Assembly: GCA_023459495.1 (NCBI GenBank)
Contig: JAEWTL010000123.1
Coordinates: 1-23,252, forward strand
Direction of reading: 5' to 3'
Length of the DNA: 23,252 nucleotides
Source of the DNA: Bacillota bacterium
GTDB taxonomy: Bacteria > Bacillota > Clostridia > Christensenellales > SZUA-584
Part shown: positions 6,177 through 12,809 of the stretch, one piece after another
Layout of the letters: each line of letters starts with the position of its first letter
Position numbering within the stretch: position 1 is the first letter of the stretch
Translations under genes and position numbers: made by a program
Notes under the pieces: generated by a model
The model's database searches: none
Seen by the model: only the letters and a program-made list of their open reading frames with translations
What the model was told of the DNA's origin: nothing

Positions 6177-6995
6177 GTGGAAAAGGAAATGAATCCCATC
6201 GAAACCATAAAAAAGCGCGTATCGGTACGCACCTACGACGGACAGCCGCTGAAGGAAGCCGACCGGCGGACGCTTGAAGCCTTTGTTGCGGATATGCCAA
6301 ATCCGTTTGGCGCGAAGACGCGTTTTGCGTTGCTCGGCACAGACGGGGAGGAGCGCGTGGGCACATACGGCTTCATCCGCGGCGCGAAGCAGTATGTCGC
6401 GGGCTGCGTGAAGCAGGGCGGCATGGACCTCGAGGGCTACGGCTACGCGATGGAGCGCATTGTGCTGCAGGCCACAGCCATGGGCCTTGGTACCTGCTGG
6501 CTCGGCATATTCAAGCGCGGCGCTTTCGGCGAAGCCATGAAACCCGAGGGAGAGATGATGCCTGCGGTGGCGGCCATCGGAACAGCCGCGGAAAAGCGGT
6601 CGCTGATGGACCGCGCGGTGGCGGCAGGTGCAGGTGCGCGCAAACGCAAACCGTTTGAGACGCTGTTCTTCGAAGAGGATTTTAGCACACCGATGAACGC
6701 TTCAGGGACGCTTCGCGAGTGCCTTGAAATTGTACGCATCGGCCCGTCAGCCTCCAACAAACAGCCGTGGCGAGCGATACGTCGGGGCGAAGCGGTGCAC
6801 TTCTACCTGTCCGAAACGCCGGGTTATGCGGGCAATAGGCTGCCGTCCGGTTCGATCCAACGCGTGGATATGGGTATCGCCGCATGCCAAATGGAAATGG
6901 CAGCACAAGCGCTTGGCCTGCCGGGTGGCTTTACGGTGAGCGATCCGAAATTGAATGCGCCGGAAGGCTGGAGTTATTCGTACAGCTGGCGCTAA
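6177..6995 (+). CDS. Nitroreductase family protein (TM1586-type)
   Basis: 272 residues from a GTG at 6177, ten bases after AGGAGG. The N-terminal half starts IETIKKRVSVRTYDGQPL, the usual nitroreductase Arg-Ser-x-Arg-like FMN-binding lead, followed by MERIVLQATAMGLGTCWLG, a conserved FMN-site segment. The second half repeats the fold with IGPSASNKQPWRAI, matching the SxSNxQPWR motif of the family. This two-lobed layout suits the PF14512 (TM nitroreductase) group, in which one chain carries both half-domains. Substrate unknown; it probably uses FMN and NAD(P)H. It follows rodA by 14 bases and is probably co-transcribed. Its stop codon overlaps that of the convergent DUF4363 gene by four bases. 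Confidence 0.88.
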   Translation: MEKEMNPIETIKKRVSVRTYDGQPLKEADRRTLEAFVADMPNPFGAKTRFALLGTDGEERVGTYGFIRGAKQYVAGCVKQGGMDLEGYGYAMERIVLQATAMGLGTCWLGIFKRGAFGEAMKPEGEMMPAVAAIGTAAEKRSLMDRAVAAGAGARKRKPFETLFFEEDFSTPMNASGTLRECLEIVRIGPSASNKQPWRAIRRGEAVHFYLSETPGYAGNRLPSGSIQRVDMGIAACQMEMAAQALGLPGGFTVSDPKLNAPEGWSYSYSWR

Positions 6996-7372
6996 AATAT
7001 GTTTTCCCAGCGCACGCCGATCATTTCGCGCAGGTGGGTGACGTAGAACATCCCTGCCGACACCTCGGCGAGCGCATTGACCGTATCCTCTCCGTCGCAG
7101 AACACCTCGATGCGGCGGGCTGTGGCCGATATCACGTCGATTTCCCCATGATCATACAGCGCTTCAAGGCGCTGTTTTTCTTTTTCCCACTGTCCGTTGA
7201 ACGCGCGCGCGGCGGCCTTTGCCTGCGCCGTATCTTCTGCATCGAGCGCGGTCTGCACGTCCTCCAGCGCCACGGTAAGTCGCGCGGAAGCGCCGTCAAC
7301 GTAGAAGTATTCCACCAGTGCCGCGGCGATGATGATTAGAAGCAGTGTGAAAATCACGATCTTTTTACCCAT
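6992..7372 (-). CDS. DUF4363 family protein, membrane-anchored
   Basis: 126 residues from the ATG at 7372 (MGKKIVIFTLLLIIIAAALV), with GGGGAG eight bases upstream. One N-terminal transmembrane segment (about 4-22) is followed by a helical extracytoplasmic domain (AxLTVALEDVQTALDAEDTAQAKAAARAFNGQWEKEKQRLEALYDHGEID). This is the DUF4363 pattern. It overlaps the end of the DUF421 gene by eight bases, a pairing seen in other Clostridia, so the two products probably act together at the membrane. The stop codon overlaps the end of the convergent nitroreductase gene, and no terminator lies between them. Biochemical function unknown. Confidence 0.82.
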   Translation of the reverse strand: MGKKIVIFTLLLIIIAAALVEYFYVDGASARLTVALEDVQTALDAEDTAQAKAAARAFNGQWEKEKQRLEALYDHGEIDVISATARRIEVFCDGEDTVNALAEVSAGMFYVTHLREMIGVRWENIF

Positions 7373-8069
7373 TACCCATGCTCCCCGTGAACTGTCCGCC
7401 ATGGTAGTCCTGCACTAACACCTGCCCGGTCTCATCGCACAGCGCGAGGAAAACGTCCTTCACGCGCTTGATCTTGTGACCGGACATGAACTGCAGCAGG
7501 TCCTTCTCTTTGAAACCGAGGCGTTCCAGATTATCGGGCTTCAAGCGTCCGTCAATCACAAGGTCGTAGCAGAAGCCGGGATTCTGCGGCTTTAAGTTCA
7601 AGTCCTCCGGCGTGACAGGCCGCTTCTCCGGTTTAAGCATTACGCTCAGGTTGCCGTTGGTCTCCAGCACCGCGTAGTGTACGTCCGCAAGGTTCATCAC
7701 ATCCTTGCCCCGCAGCTGCTCCAGCAGGTCTGAGAGGTTGTACGAAAGGCGTTTGAGTTCGTGCCGTACCACGATGCCCTTGTAGATTACGATGCTCGGC
7801 TTGCCGGAGAAGAATGCGCGCAGCCGCTCGCTTTTAAGCGAGAGGTAGGCGATGCCGTTGTGCAGTACGAGCAGGATGATGATCGGCACGATACCATAGG
7901 TGATGGGCGTGCCGGGACTATCCATCGGCGTCGCAGCCACCTCCGCGATCATCACCGCGATGATGAGCTCGAAAGGCTGGAGCTCGCCCGCCTGCCGCTT
8001 TCCCATCATGCGCATGATGAGCATGGCGAAGAAATAGATAATCGCTGTTTTAATGATCACGTTGAACAT
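7365..8069 (-). CDS. DUF421 (YetF/YcaP-type) membrane protein
   Basis: 234 residues from the ATG at 8069 (MFNVIIKTAIIYFFAMLIMRMMGKRQ), chosen by family convention because an in-frame ATG at 8168 adds 33 residues that do not look like protein; no good ribosome site precedes either. There are three N-terminal membrane segments with the family motifs MRMMGKRQAGELQPFELI and AEVAATPM, then a cytoplasmic domain with KPSIVIYKG and LSDLLEQLRGKDVMNLADVHYAVLETNGNLSVM. Members are membrane proteins of unknown biochemical role, several of them sporulation-associated in Bacillus. It is followed by and overlaps DUF4363. Divergent from padR. Confidence 0.9.
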   Translation of the reverse strand: MFNVIIKTAIIYFFAMLIMRMMGKRQAGELQPFELIIAVMIAEVAATPMDSPGTPITYGIVPIIILLVLHNGIAYLSLKSERLRAFFSGKPSIVIYKGIVVRHELKRLSYNLSDLLEQLRGKDVMNLADVHYAVLETNGNLSVMLKPEKRPVTPEDLNLKPQNPGFCYDLVIDGRLKPDNLERLGFKEKDLLQFMSGHKIKRVKDVFLALCDETGQVLVQDYHGGQFTGSMGNG

Positions 8070-8147
8070 GGAATTATTTTTTGCCGGGCTCGAAATATTA
8101 TGTGCAGCGCATGCGTTTGGTACATCATCGTTTAATCGAGATATGCA

Positions 8148-8176
8148 TTGACATCGCCTTATTAACATACTATATT
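8148..8176 (+). promoter_or_regulatory. Sigma-A-type promoter of padR-EFR1
   Basis: TTGACA (8148-8153) and TATATT (8171-8176) are separated by exactly 17 bases. Transcription should start near 8183, inside the inverted repeat at 8176-8193, about 30 bases before the TTG start of padR. Confidence 0.75.
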
Positions 8177-8193
8177 ATTAAAAAAGTTTAATA
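8176..8193. promoter_or_regulatory. Candidate PadR autoregulatory operator
   Basis: TATTAAA (8176-8182) and TTTAATA (8187-8193) form a perfect 7-bp inverted repeat around AAAG. It covers the end of the -10 and the start point of the padR promoter, where a bound PadR dimer would block RNA polymerase. Confidence 0.5.
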
Positions 8194-8212
8194 GTAAAGT
8201 AGGTGAATATAT

Positions 8213-8755
8213 TTGTCGTTGAAATATGCGCTGATGGGATTTCTGGATATCCACCCGTTGTCCGGCTACGATCTCATTAAAGCTTTCGATTATGCGGCAC
8301 TGTATTATTGGCATGCCACGCATACCCAGATATACAACACGTTGAAGGGTTTGGAGAAGGACGGTTGGATACAGGGGGAAGTCAAGCTTCAGACCGACCA
8401 TCCTTCGAAACGGATATTCAGCCTTACCGACAAAGGGCGGGCCGAATTTGGCAAATGGCTCAGGGAAGAGCCGGAACTGCCCGGCCTGAAGCATGCGTTC
8501 CTGATCCGGTTTACCTACGCGCGGGACCTTACGAACGACGAGCTGCTAAGCCAGCTGGATGCGTATGAGGATAAGCTCAAGGCGCGTTTGTCGATGTTGC
8601 AAAGCGAAGAAAAAGGATTCTACATGCAGATGGCGAGAAGCGAAAGGGAGCGGCTTCTCTGGAAAATGTCCAACGAAAACGGCATCATGTACTACCAAAA
8701 TGAAATGAATTGGATTCAGAAAGTCAGGGATATGATTTCGAAAGGAGAGCAGTGA
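8213..8755 (+). CDS. PadR-family transcriptional regulator
   Basis: 180 residues from a TTG at 8213, with AGGTGA six bases upstream. The N-terminal winged helix reads MSLKYALMGFLDIHPLSGYDLIKAF, then THTQIYNTLKGLEKDGWI and KRIFSLTDKGRAEFGKWL, the standard PadR pattern. The C-terminal half (about 90-178) is an alpha-helical dimerisation domain of the Vir_act_alpha_C type. The gene is one base away from the flavodoxin-ferredoxin gene, so both are in one transcript and the regulator probably senses a compound connected to that redox protein. It is under its own candidate operator at 8176-8193. Effector unknown. Confidence 0.93.
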   Translation: MSLKYALMGFLDIHPLSGYDLIKAFDYAALYYWHATHTQIYNTLKGLEKDGWIQGEVKLQTDHPSKRIFSLTDKGRAEFGKWLREEPELPGLKHAFLIRFTYARDLTNDELLSQLDAYEDKLKARLSMLQSEEKGFYMQMARSERERLLWKMSNENGIMYYQNEMNWIQKVRDMISKGEQ

Positions 8756-8756
8756 T

Positions 8757-9593
8757 ATGTCGGCAACGATATTCTATTTTTCCGGCACGGGCAATTCATA
8801 CGCCATTGCCAAAGGCATCTCAGACGGGCTGTCAGGACGACTGGTTCCGATGGCATCTCTCGCGAGTGAGGATGAGGTTAGTGTGGATGCGGATACTGTC
8901 GGTATCGTTTTTCCTGTCTACTACACTGACGTTCCGAACGTCGTACGCAGCTTCATACCGAAGCTTAAAGGCCTCGCTTCCAAATATGTTTTTGCCGTAT
9001 GTAACTTTGGCGGAGGGGCAGGGAGCTCCCTCAAAACCATCAAAGAACTGATCCACAGGAACGGCGGGGAACTTTCCGCCGCTTGGGGCGTTCACATGCC
9101 GCAGAACGCTTTTTATAAGCCGTGGGAGAAGAAAGAAAAGCTGTACGCGGGGATGCACCCGGTGATCGCGCGGATTTGCCGGCAGGTTGGGAAGAAAGCC
9201 AAAACATCGGCAGCTGCCAAACGGCCTCTGGACATTTTGCTGAAGCCCTTTGCTCAAATGTTCAAGTCGATGACCCGTAAATACCTGCTCGAAACGGTGG
9301 GCGGCAGCGAGGACCAAACGGACATGGACCTGATATACCGTCTTGACTGCGTCTTAAGCGTCAGCGAAAAATGCACCGGGTGTGGCTTGTGCGCGAAGGT
9401 CTGCCCGGCGAACAACATCGTGATGGAAATCGGGAGGCCGGAATGGACGCACCGCTGTGAGAACTGTCTGGCGTGCTACAATTTCTGCCCTCAAAAAGCC
9501 ATTTCGGGAATCGCAAAAGAAGGATTCTATCATCTTAACCCCGGCTATTCACTCCGTTTGGCACAGGCGCAGACCGGCGAGGCGCGGCAATAG
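8757..9593 (+). CDS. EFR1-type flavodoxin-ferredoxin fusion protein
   Basis: 278 residues. The N-terminal flavodoxin-like domain has the FMN phosphate loop SGTGNS at residues 9-14, the GIVFPVYYTDVPNVVRSFI segment and the AVCNFGGGAGSSL segment. The C-terminal 2[4Fe-4S] domain has Cys206, Cys209, Cys212, Cys216 and Cys234, Cys237, Cys240, Cys244. This is the EFR1 family layout. It is a soluble electron carrier or small reductase; partner unknown. Start ATG 8757 has AAAGGAGA about nine bases upstream and follows the padR stop by one base. A terminator at 9651-9688 ends the unit. The link with PadR suggests induction by a small molecule, possibly one reduced by this protein. Confidence 0.9.
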   Translation: MSATIFYFSGTGNSYAIAKGISDGLSGRLVPMASLASEDEVSVDADTVGIVFPVYYTDVPNVVRSFIPKLKGLASKYVFAVCNFGGGAGSSLKTIKELIHRNGGELSAAWGVHMPQNAFYKPWEKKEKLYAGMHPVIARICRQVGKKAKTSAAAKRPLDILLKPFAQMFKSMTRKYLLETVGGSEDQTDMDLIYRLDCVLSVSEKCTGCGLCAKVCPANNIVMEIGRPEWTHRCENCLACYNFCPQKAISGIAKEGFYHLNPGYSLRLAQAQTGEARQ

Positions 9594-9650
9594 CGCCCAT
9601 ATCGCACTCGATTGCCGGGATCGTCCATGCTGTTTCGTCAACGACAAGCC

Positions 9651-9688
9651 AGCGGATTCGTACGCATTATGTGCCGAATCCGCTTTTT
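9651..9688 (+). terminator. Intrinsic terminator after padR-EFR1
   Basis: AGCGGATTCG (9651-9660) pairs perfectly with CGAATCCGCT (9675-9684) around a 14-base loop and runs into five T residues (9684-9688). It lies about 58 bases past the EFR1 stop codon. Confidence 0.8.
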
Positions 9689-9732
9689 GCTGCACAGATA
9701 AAGCGCGAAGTCTGCTTAAGGCCAACAAATGT

Positions 9733-9762
9733 TTGTGTTTTCCACATCGGGTAATGTATAAT
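9733..9762 (+). promoter_or_regulatory. Promoter of the nth-obg-yhbY-GNAT operon
   Basis: A perfect TATAAT (9757-9762) lies 25 bases before the nth ATG. TTGTGT (9733-9738), matching the first half of the -35 consensus, sits 18 bases upstream. Confidence 0.6.
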
Positions 9763-9787
9763 AGCGAATACGAAAAGGGAGTAATGG

Positions 9788-10411
9788 ATGCAGGATCATA
9801 CGGAAATACTGAAAAGGCTGGCAGAGCATTATCCGGACGCGAAGCCGGCGCTCTGGTTTCGCAGTCCGTTCGAGCTGCTGATCGCAACGATACTTTCCGC
9901 GCAGACCACGGACAAGCAGGTCAATGCGGTGACGGGCACGCTGTTTGAGCGGTATCCGGACGCGGCGGCGCTTGCGGCTGCGGATGTGGAGGACGTGGAG
10001 GCGATCATCAAAAGCTGCGGGTTCTACCACACCAAGGCGCGCAACATTCAGGCGGCTGCTGCGGCGCTGGTGGAAAAGCACGGCGGGCAGGTGCCGCGCA
10101 CCATGGAGGAACTGACCGAACTGCCTGGCGTGGGACGCAAGACCGCCAATGTTGTGATGTCAAACGCGTTTGGCATCCCGGCTATCGCGGTGGATACGCA
10201 CGTGCAGCGCGTTTCGAATCGACTGGGCCTTGCGCATTCAAACGACGTATTTAAGACCGAGCAGCAGCTCATGGAAAATATCCCGAAGGAACAATGGTCC
10301 ATCGCGCACCACTGGCTGATCTACCACGGCCGACGGGTATGCGCAGCGCAGCGCCCGAAGTGCGATACGTGCTTTCTGGCGGACCTGTGTCCGTGGGGGA
10401 AGGAAAGATAA
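9788..10411 (+). CDS. nth: Endonuclease III (DNA glycosylase/AP lyase)
   Basis: 207 residues, close to the usual length for Nth. The helix-hairpin-helix ELPGVGRKTANVV contains the catalytic Lys118, followed by the catalytic Asp136 in IAVDTHVQRVSNRL. The C-terminal [4Fe-4S] loop has Cys185-x6-Cys192-x2-Cys195-x5-Cys201. Endonuclease III removes oxidised pyrimidines and cleaves the resulting abasic site. The ATG at 9788 has AAGGGAG six bases upstream. Its TAA stop is followed directly by the obg ATG, so the genes are co-translated. Confidence 0.97.
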   Translation: MQDHTEILKRLAEHYPDAKPALWFRSPFELLIATILSAQTTDKQVNAVTGTLFERYPDAAALAAADVEDVEAIIKSCGFYHTKARNIQAAAAALVEKHGGQVPRTMEELTELPGVGRKTANVVMSNAFGIPAIAVDTHVQRVSNRLGLAHSNDVFKTEQQLMENIPKEQWSIAHHWLIYHGRRVCAAQRPKCDTCFLADLCPWGKER

Positions 10412-11680
10412 ATGTTTGTCGATAAAGCGAAAATCTATATCAAGGCGGGCGAAGGTGGCGATGGCCGCGTGTCGTTCCGGCGCGAAAAATATGTAAACAA
10501 CGGCGGTCCAGACGGCGGCGATGGCGGCGACGGCGGCAGTATCGTGTTCGAAGCGGATGAGAACATGCGCACGCTGATGGATTTCAATTACCACCGCAAA
10601 TTCATCGCGCCGAACGGTGATACGGGTGGCAAGAAGAATATGCGCGGCAAAACCGCAGACGATCTCGTCATCAAGGTGCCGCCGGGCACGGTCATTCGGG
10701 ATTTTGACACGGGACGGGTCGCGGCCGACCTGCGCGAAGGCAACCGTACGCTTTTAAAAGGCGGCAATGGCGGCAGGGGCAACGCGCGCTTTGCCACCTC
10801 GACACGGCAAGCGCCCGGCTTTGCGACGCCCGGCCAGCGCACCAAGGGGCGCTTCGTGATCCTCGAGCTCAAGACCATCGCGGACGTGGGGCTTATCGGC
10901 TACCCCAGCGTGGGCAAGTCTACGCTGCTGGCGGCCACTACCGGTGCACGCCCCAAAATCGCGGACTACCACTTCACCACGCTTTCACCGAACCTTGGTG
11001 TGGTACGCGTGCACGAAGAAACCTTCGTGATGGCTGATATTCCGGGACTCATCGAAGGTGCGCATGAAGGCGCGGGGCTGGGACACGATTTTCTGCGCCA
11101 CATTGAACGTACGCGCCTGCTGATCCACGTGGTGGACACCTCGCAGAGCGAAGGCCGCGACGTGATTGAGGATTACGAGATCATCCGTAAGGAGTTGGAG
11201 GGGTATTCGCCCTTGCTCGCCAAGCGGCCCGAGATTGTCGCAGCCAACAAGTTGGATGTGCCGGGCGCGGATGAGCACGCGGCGCGGCTGAAAGCTTACC
11301 TCAATCAAAAGGGCATTGAGATGTTCGAAGTGTGCGCGGCGGCGGGGCTCGGGGTAGAACCGCTGATGGCACGCGCGGCGGAGATGCTGAAGAGCCTGCC
11401 CATGCCCAAGGATATTGTCGAGGACGGCGTGATCGAGGAATGGGCGCTGGAGAAGGACGATGTCGGCTTCGAGGTGTACAAGCAGGACGGTGTGTATTAC
11501 GTGGACGGCCAGATTATACTCGATATAATGGCCAAGACCGATCCGAACGACGCGGACTCCATGCGGCACTTTCAGAAGCTGCTCATCGACTTCGGCGTGA
11601 TCAAAGCGCTGAAAAAGCAGGGCGCGAAGACAGGCGATACGGTGTGCCTCGAAGGGCTCGAATTCGACTATATGGATTAA
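10412..11680 (+). CDS. obg: GTPase Obg (ribosome assembly GTPase)
   Basis: 422 residues. The N-terminal Obg fold (1-158) is rich in Gly turns (AGEGGDGRVSFRREKY, GGPDGGDGGDGGSI, GGNGGRGNARFA). The G domain has G1 GYPSVGKST at 163-171, switch threonines at 189-190, G3 DIPG at 209-212 and G4 NKLD at 279-282. The C-terminal OCT domain covers about 345-422. Obg is an essential GTPase for large-subunit maturation and stress signalling. It begins right after the nth stop with AAGGAAAG as ribosome site. Next is yhbY, another ribosome-assembly gene, 19 bases downstream, a common pairing. Confidence 0.98.
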   Translation: MFVDKAKIYIKAGEGGDGRVSFRREKYVNNGGPDGGDGGDGGSIVFEADENMRTLMDFNYHRKFIAPNGDTGGKKNMRGKTADDLVIKVPPGTVIRDFDTGRVAADLREGNRTLLKGGNGGRGNARFATSTRQAPGFATPGQRTKGRFVILELKTIADVGLIGYPSVGKSTLLAATTGARPKIADYHFTTLSPNLGVVRVHEETFVMADIPGLIEGAHEGAGLGHDFLRHIERTRLLIHVVDTSQSEGRDVIEDYEIIRKELEGYSPLLAKRPEIVAANKLDVPGADEHAARLKAYLNQKGIEMFEVCAAAGLGVEPLMARAAEMLKSLPMPKDIVEDGVIEEWALEKDDVGFEVYKQDGVYYVDGQIILDIMAKTDPNDADSMRHFQKLLIDFGVIKALKKQGAKTGDTVCLEGLEFDYMD

Positions 11681-11699
11681 TGGTGTAAAGGAGATCGAT

Positions 11700-11987
11700 A
11701 TGCTGACCAGCAAACAACGCGCGGCGCTCCGCGCGATGGCAAACGGCATCGACACGGTGCTCTATATCGGAAAGCTCGGCGTGACGGACAGCGTAGTGAC
11801 GCAGACCGACGAGGCGCTGAAGGCGCGTGAGATCGTTAAGGGCAGCGTGCAGCAGAATGCGCCACTGTCCGCCAAAGAAGCTCTGGAGGCGCTGACCCAG
11901 GCCACGGGTGCGGAACCCGTGATGTCCGCGGGCCGCAAATTTGTGATCTACCGTCCGAAGCCCGAAAACCCCGTCATTAAGCTGTAG
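11700..11987 (+). CDS. yhbY: YhbY-family CRM-domain RNA-binding protein
   Basis: 95 residues, a single CRM domain: LTSKQRAALRAMANGIDTVLYIGKLGVTDSVVTQTDEALKARE with the GxxG-type RNA loop GKLG, and the C-terminal MSAGRKFVIYRPK. YhbY-type proteins bind pre-50S particles. AAAGGAGA sits five to six bases before the ATG. It lies between obg and a GNAT gene in the same operon. Normal length for the family. Confidence 0.95.
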   Translation: MLTSKQRAALRAMANGIDTVLYIGKLGVTDSVVTQTDEALKAREIVKGSVQQNAPLSAKEALEALTQATGAEPVMSAGRKFVIYRPKPENPVIKL

Positions 11988-11992
11988 GCTTC

Positions 11993-12493
11993 ATGGAAGC
12001 GGTTTTTCGCCCGGCGGACGAGCGCGACGCAGAAGCGATCGTGGCGCTGTTCAAGCAGGCCATTGCACACATGTGCGCAAACGGCATCGAGCAGTGGGAC
12101 GATAAATATCCTGACGCGGACTTGCTGCGGGGCGATATCAAAAGCGGCGAGATGCGGGTGCTGGAGCGCGGCGGGGATATACTTGCCGTTGTGGTTATTA
12201 ACGCAAAGCAGGACGATGAATACGCGCAGGGGGACTGGCGGTGCGGCAGCAACCCGGCGGTGATCCACCGATTGTGCGTGCATCCGAAGCACCAGCATCA
12301 GGGCATTGCGGCAGAGGTGATGCGCCATGCTGAGCAGTTGATTGCCAAGCAGGGATACGATTGCATCCGGCTCGACGCGTTCACGCAGAACCCGTATGCG
12401 CTGCGGCTGTACGAGCGTTTCGGCTACCGCAAGGCGGGCGAAGTGACGTATCGAAAAGGTTGTTTTTTATTGATGGAGAAGGCACTGGTATAA
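11993..12493 (+). CDS. GNAT-family N-acetyltransferase
   Basis: 166 residues. Acetyl-CoA binding motif A is CVHPKHQHQGIAAEVMRHAEQ, with the Q-x-x-G-x-A pyrophosphate loop, followed by motif B DAFTQNPYALRLYERFGYRKAGE. The acceptor substrate cannot be inferred. It starts at an ATG five bases after the yhbY stop without an obvious ribosome site, so translation probably depends on coupling. It is the last gene of the nth operon, ahead of the strong terminator at 12498. Confidence 0.92.
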   Translation: MEAVFRPADERDAEAIVALFKQAIAHMCANGIEQWDDKYPDADLLRGDIKSGEMRVLERGGDILAVVVINAKQDDEYAQGDWRCGSNPAVIHRLCVHPKHQHQGIAAEVMRHAEQLIAKQGYDCIRLDAFTQNPYALRLYERFGYRKAGEVTYRKGCFLLMEKALV

Positions 12494-12497
12494 AACA

Positions 12498-12532
12498 ACC
12501 GGGTCCGGCAAACTGCCGGACCCGGTTTGTTC
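12498..12532. terminator. Bidirectional terminator between GNAT and ferredoxin genes
   Basis: ACCGGGTCCGGCA (12498-12510) and TGCCGGACCCGGT (12514-12526) form a perfect 13-bp stem with a 3-base loop, followed by TTGTTCCTT on the plus strand and TTGTTTTAT on the minus strand. It lies between two convergent genes and can serve both. Confidence 0.9.
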
Positions 12533-12555
12533 CTTAGACTTTCGTATTCGCCTTT

Positions 12556-12747
12556 TTAAACGAACACTTCATCCTCCTCTTCCAGCAGGATTGCGTCTTT
12601 AGGACACTCCTGTGCGCATGCGCCGCATTCAACGCATTCAATTGTGATAAAAGCCTTGCTGTCTTTTTTGATAATCGCATCGGCTGGGCAGAATTCGATA
12701 CAGATACCGCATCCATTACATTTTTCCTTAACTACAAATGGCTGCAT
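12556..12747 (-). CDS. Small 2[4Fe-4S] ferredoxin
   Basis: 63 residues from the ATG at 12747, about ten bases after AAAGGAG; the GTG at 12756 sits too close to that site. Two clusters: Cys10, Cys13, Cys16, Cys20 and Cys38, Cys41, Cys44, Cys48, each ending C-P. The C-terminus is very acidic (LEEEDEVFV), as in clostridial electron carriers. It lies 62 bases downstream of hydA in the same direction without a clear terminator between, so it is probably part of the hydrogenase operon and may be the direct electron partner of the enzyme. It could replace the 2[4Fe-4S] domain that larger HydB proteins carry at the C-terminus. Confidence 0.93.
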   Translation of the reverse strand: MQPFVVKEKCNGCGICIEFCPADAIIKKDSKAFITIECVECGACAQECPKDAILLEEEDEVFV

Positions 12748-12809
12748 ACCAGTCACGCTCCTTTCATAATAGTTGACCGGATCTCCCCGTATACCCTCCA
12801 GCCCCTTTT

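Noticed and set aside
10985..11755. Minus-strand frame of 256 codons across obg
   Set aside because: Antisense shadow of obg, whose G1-G4 motifs are unambiguous.
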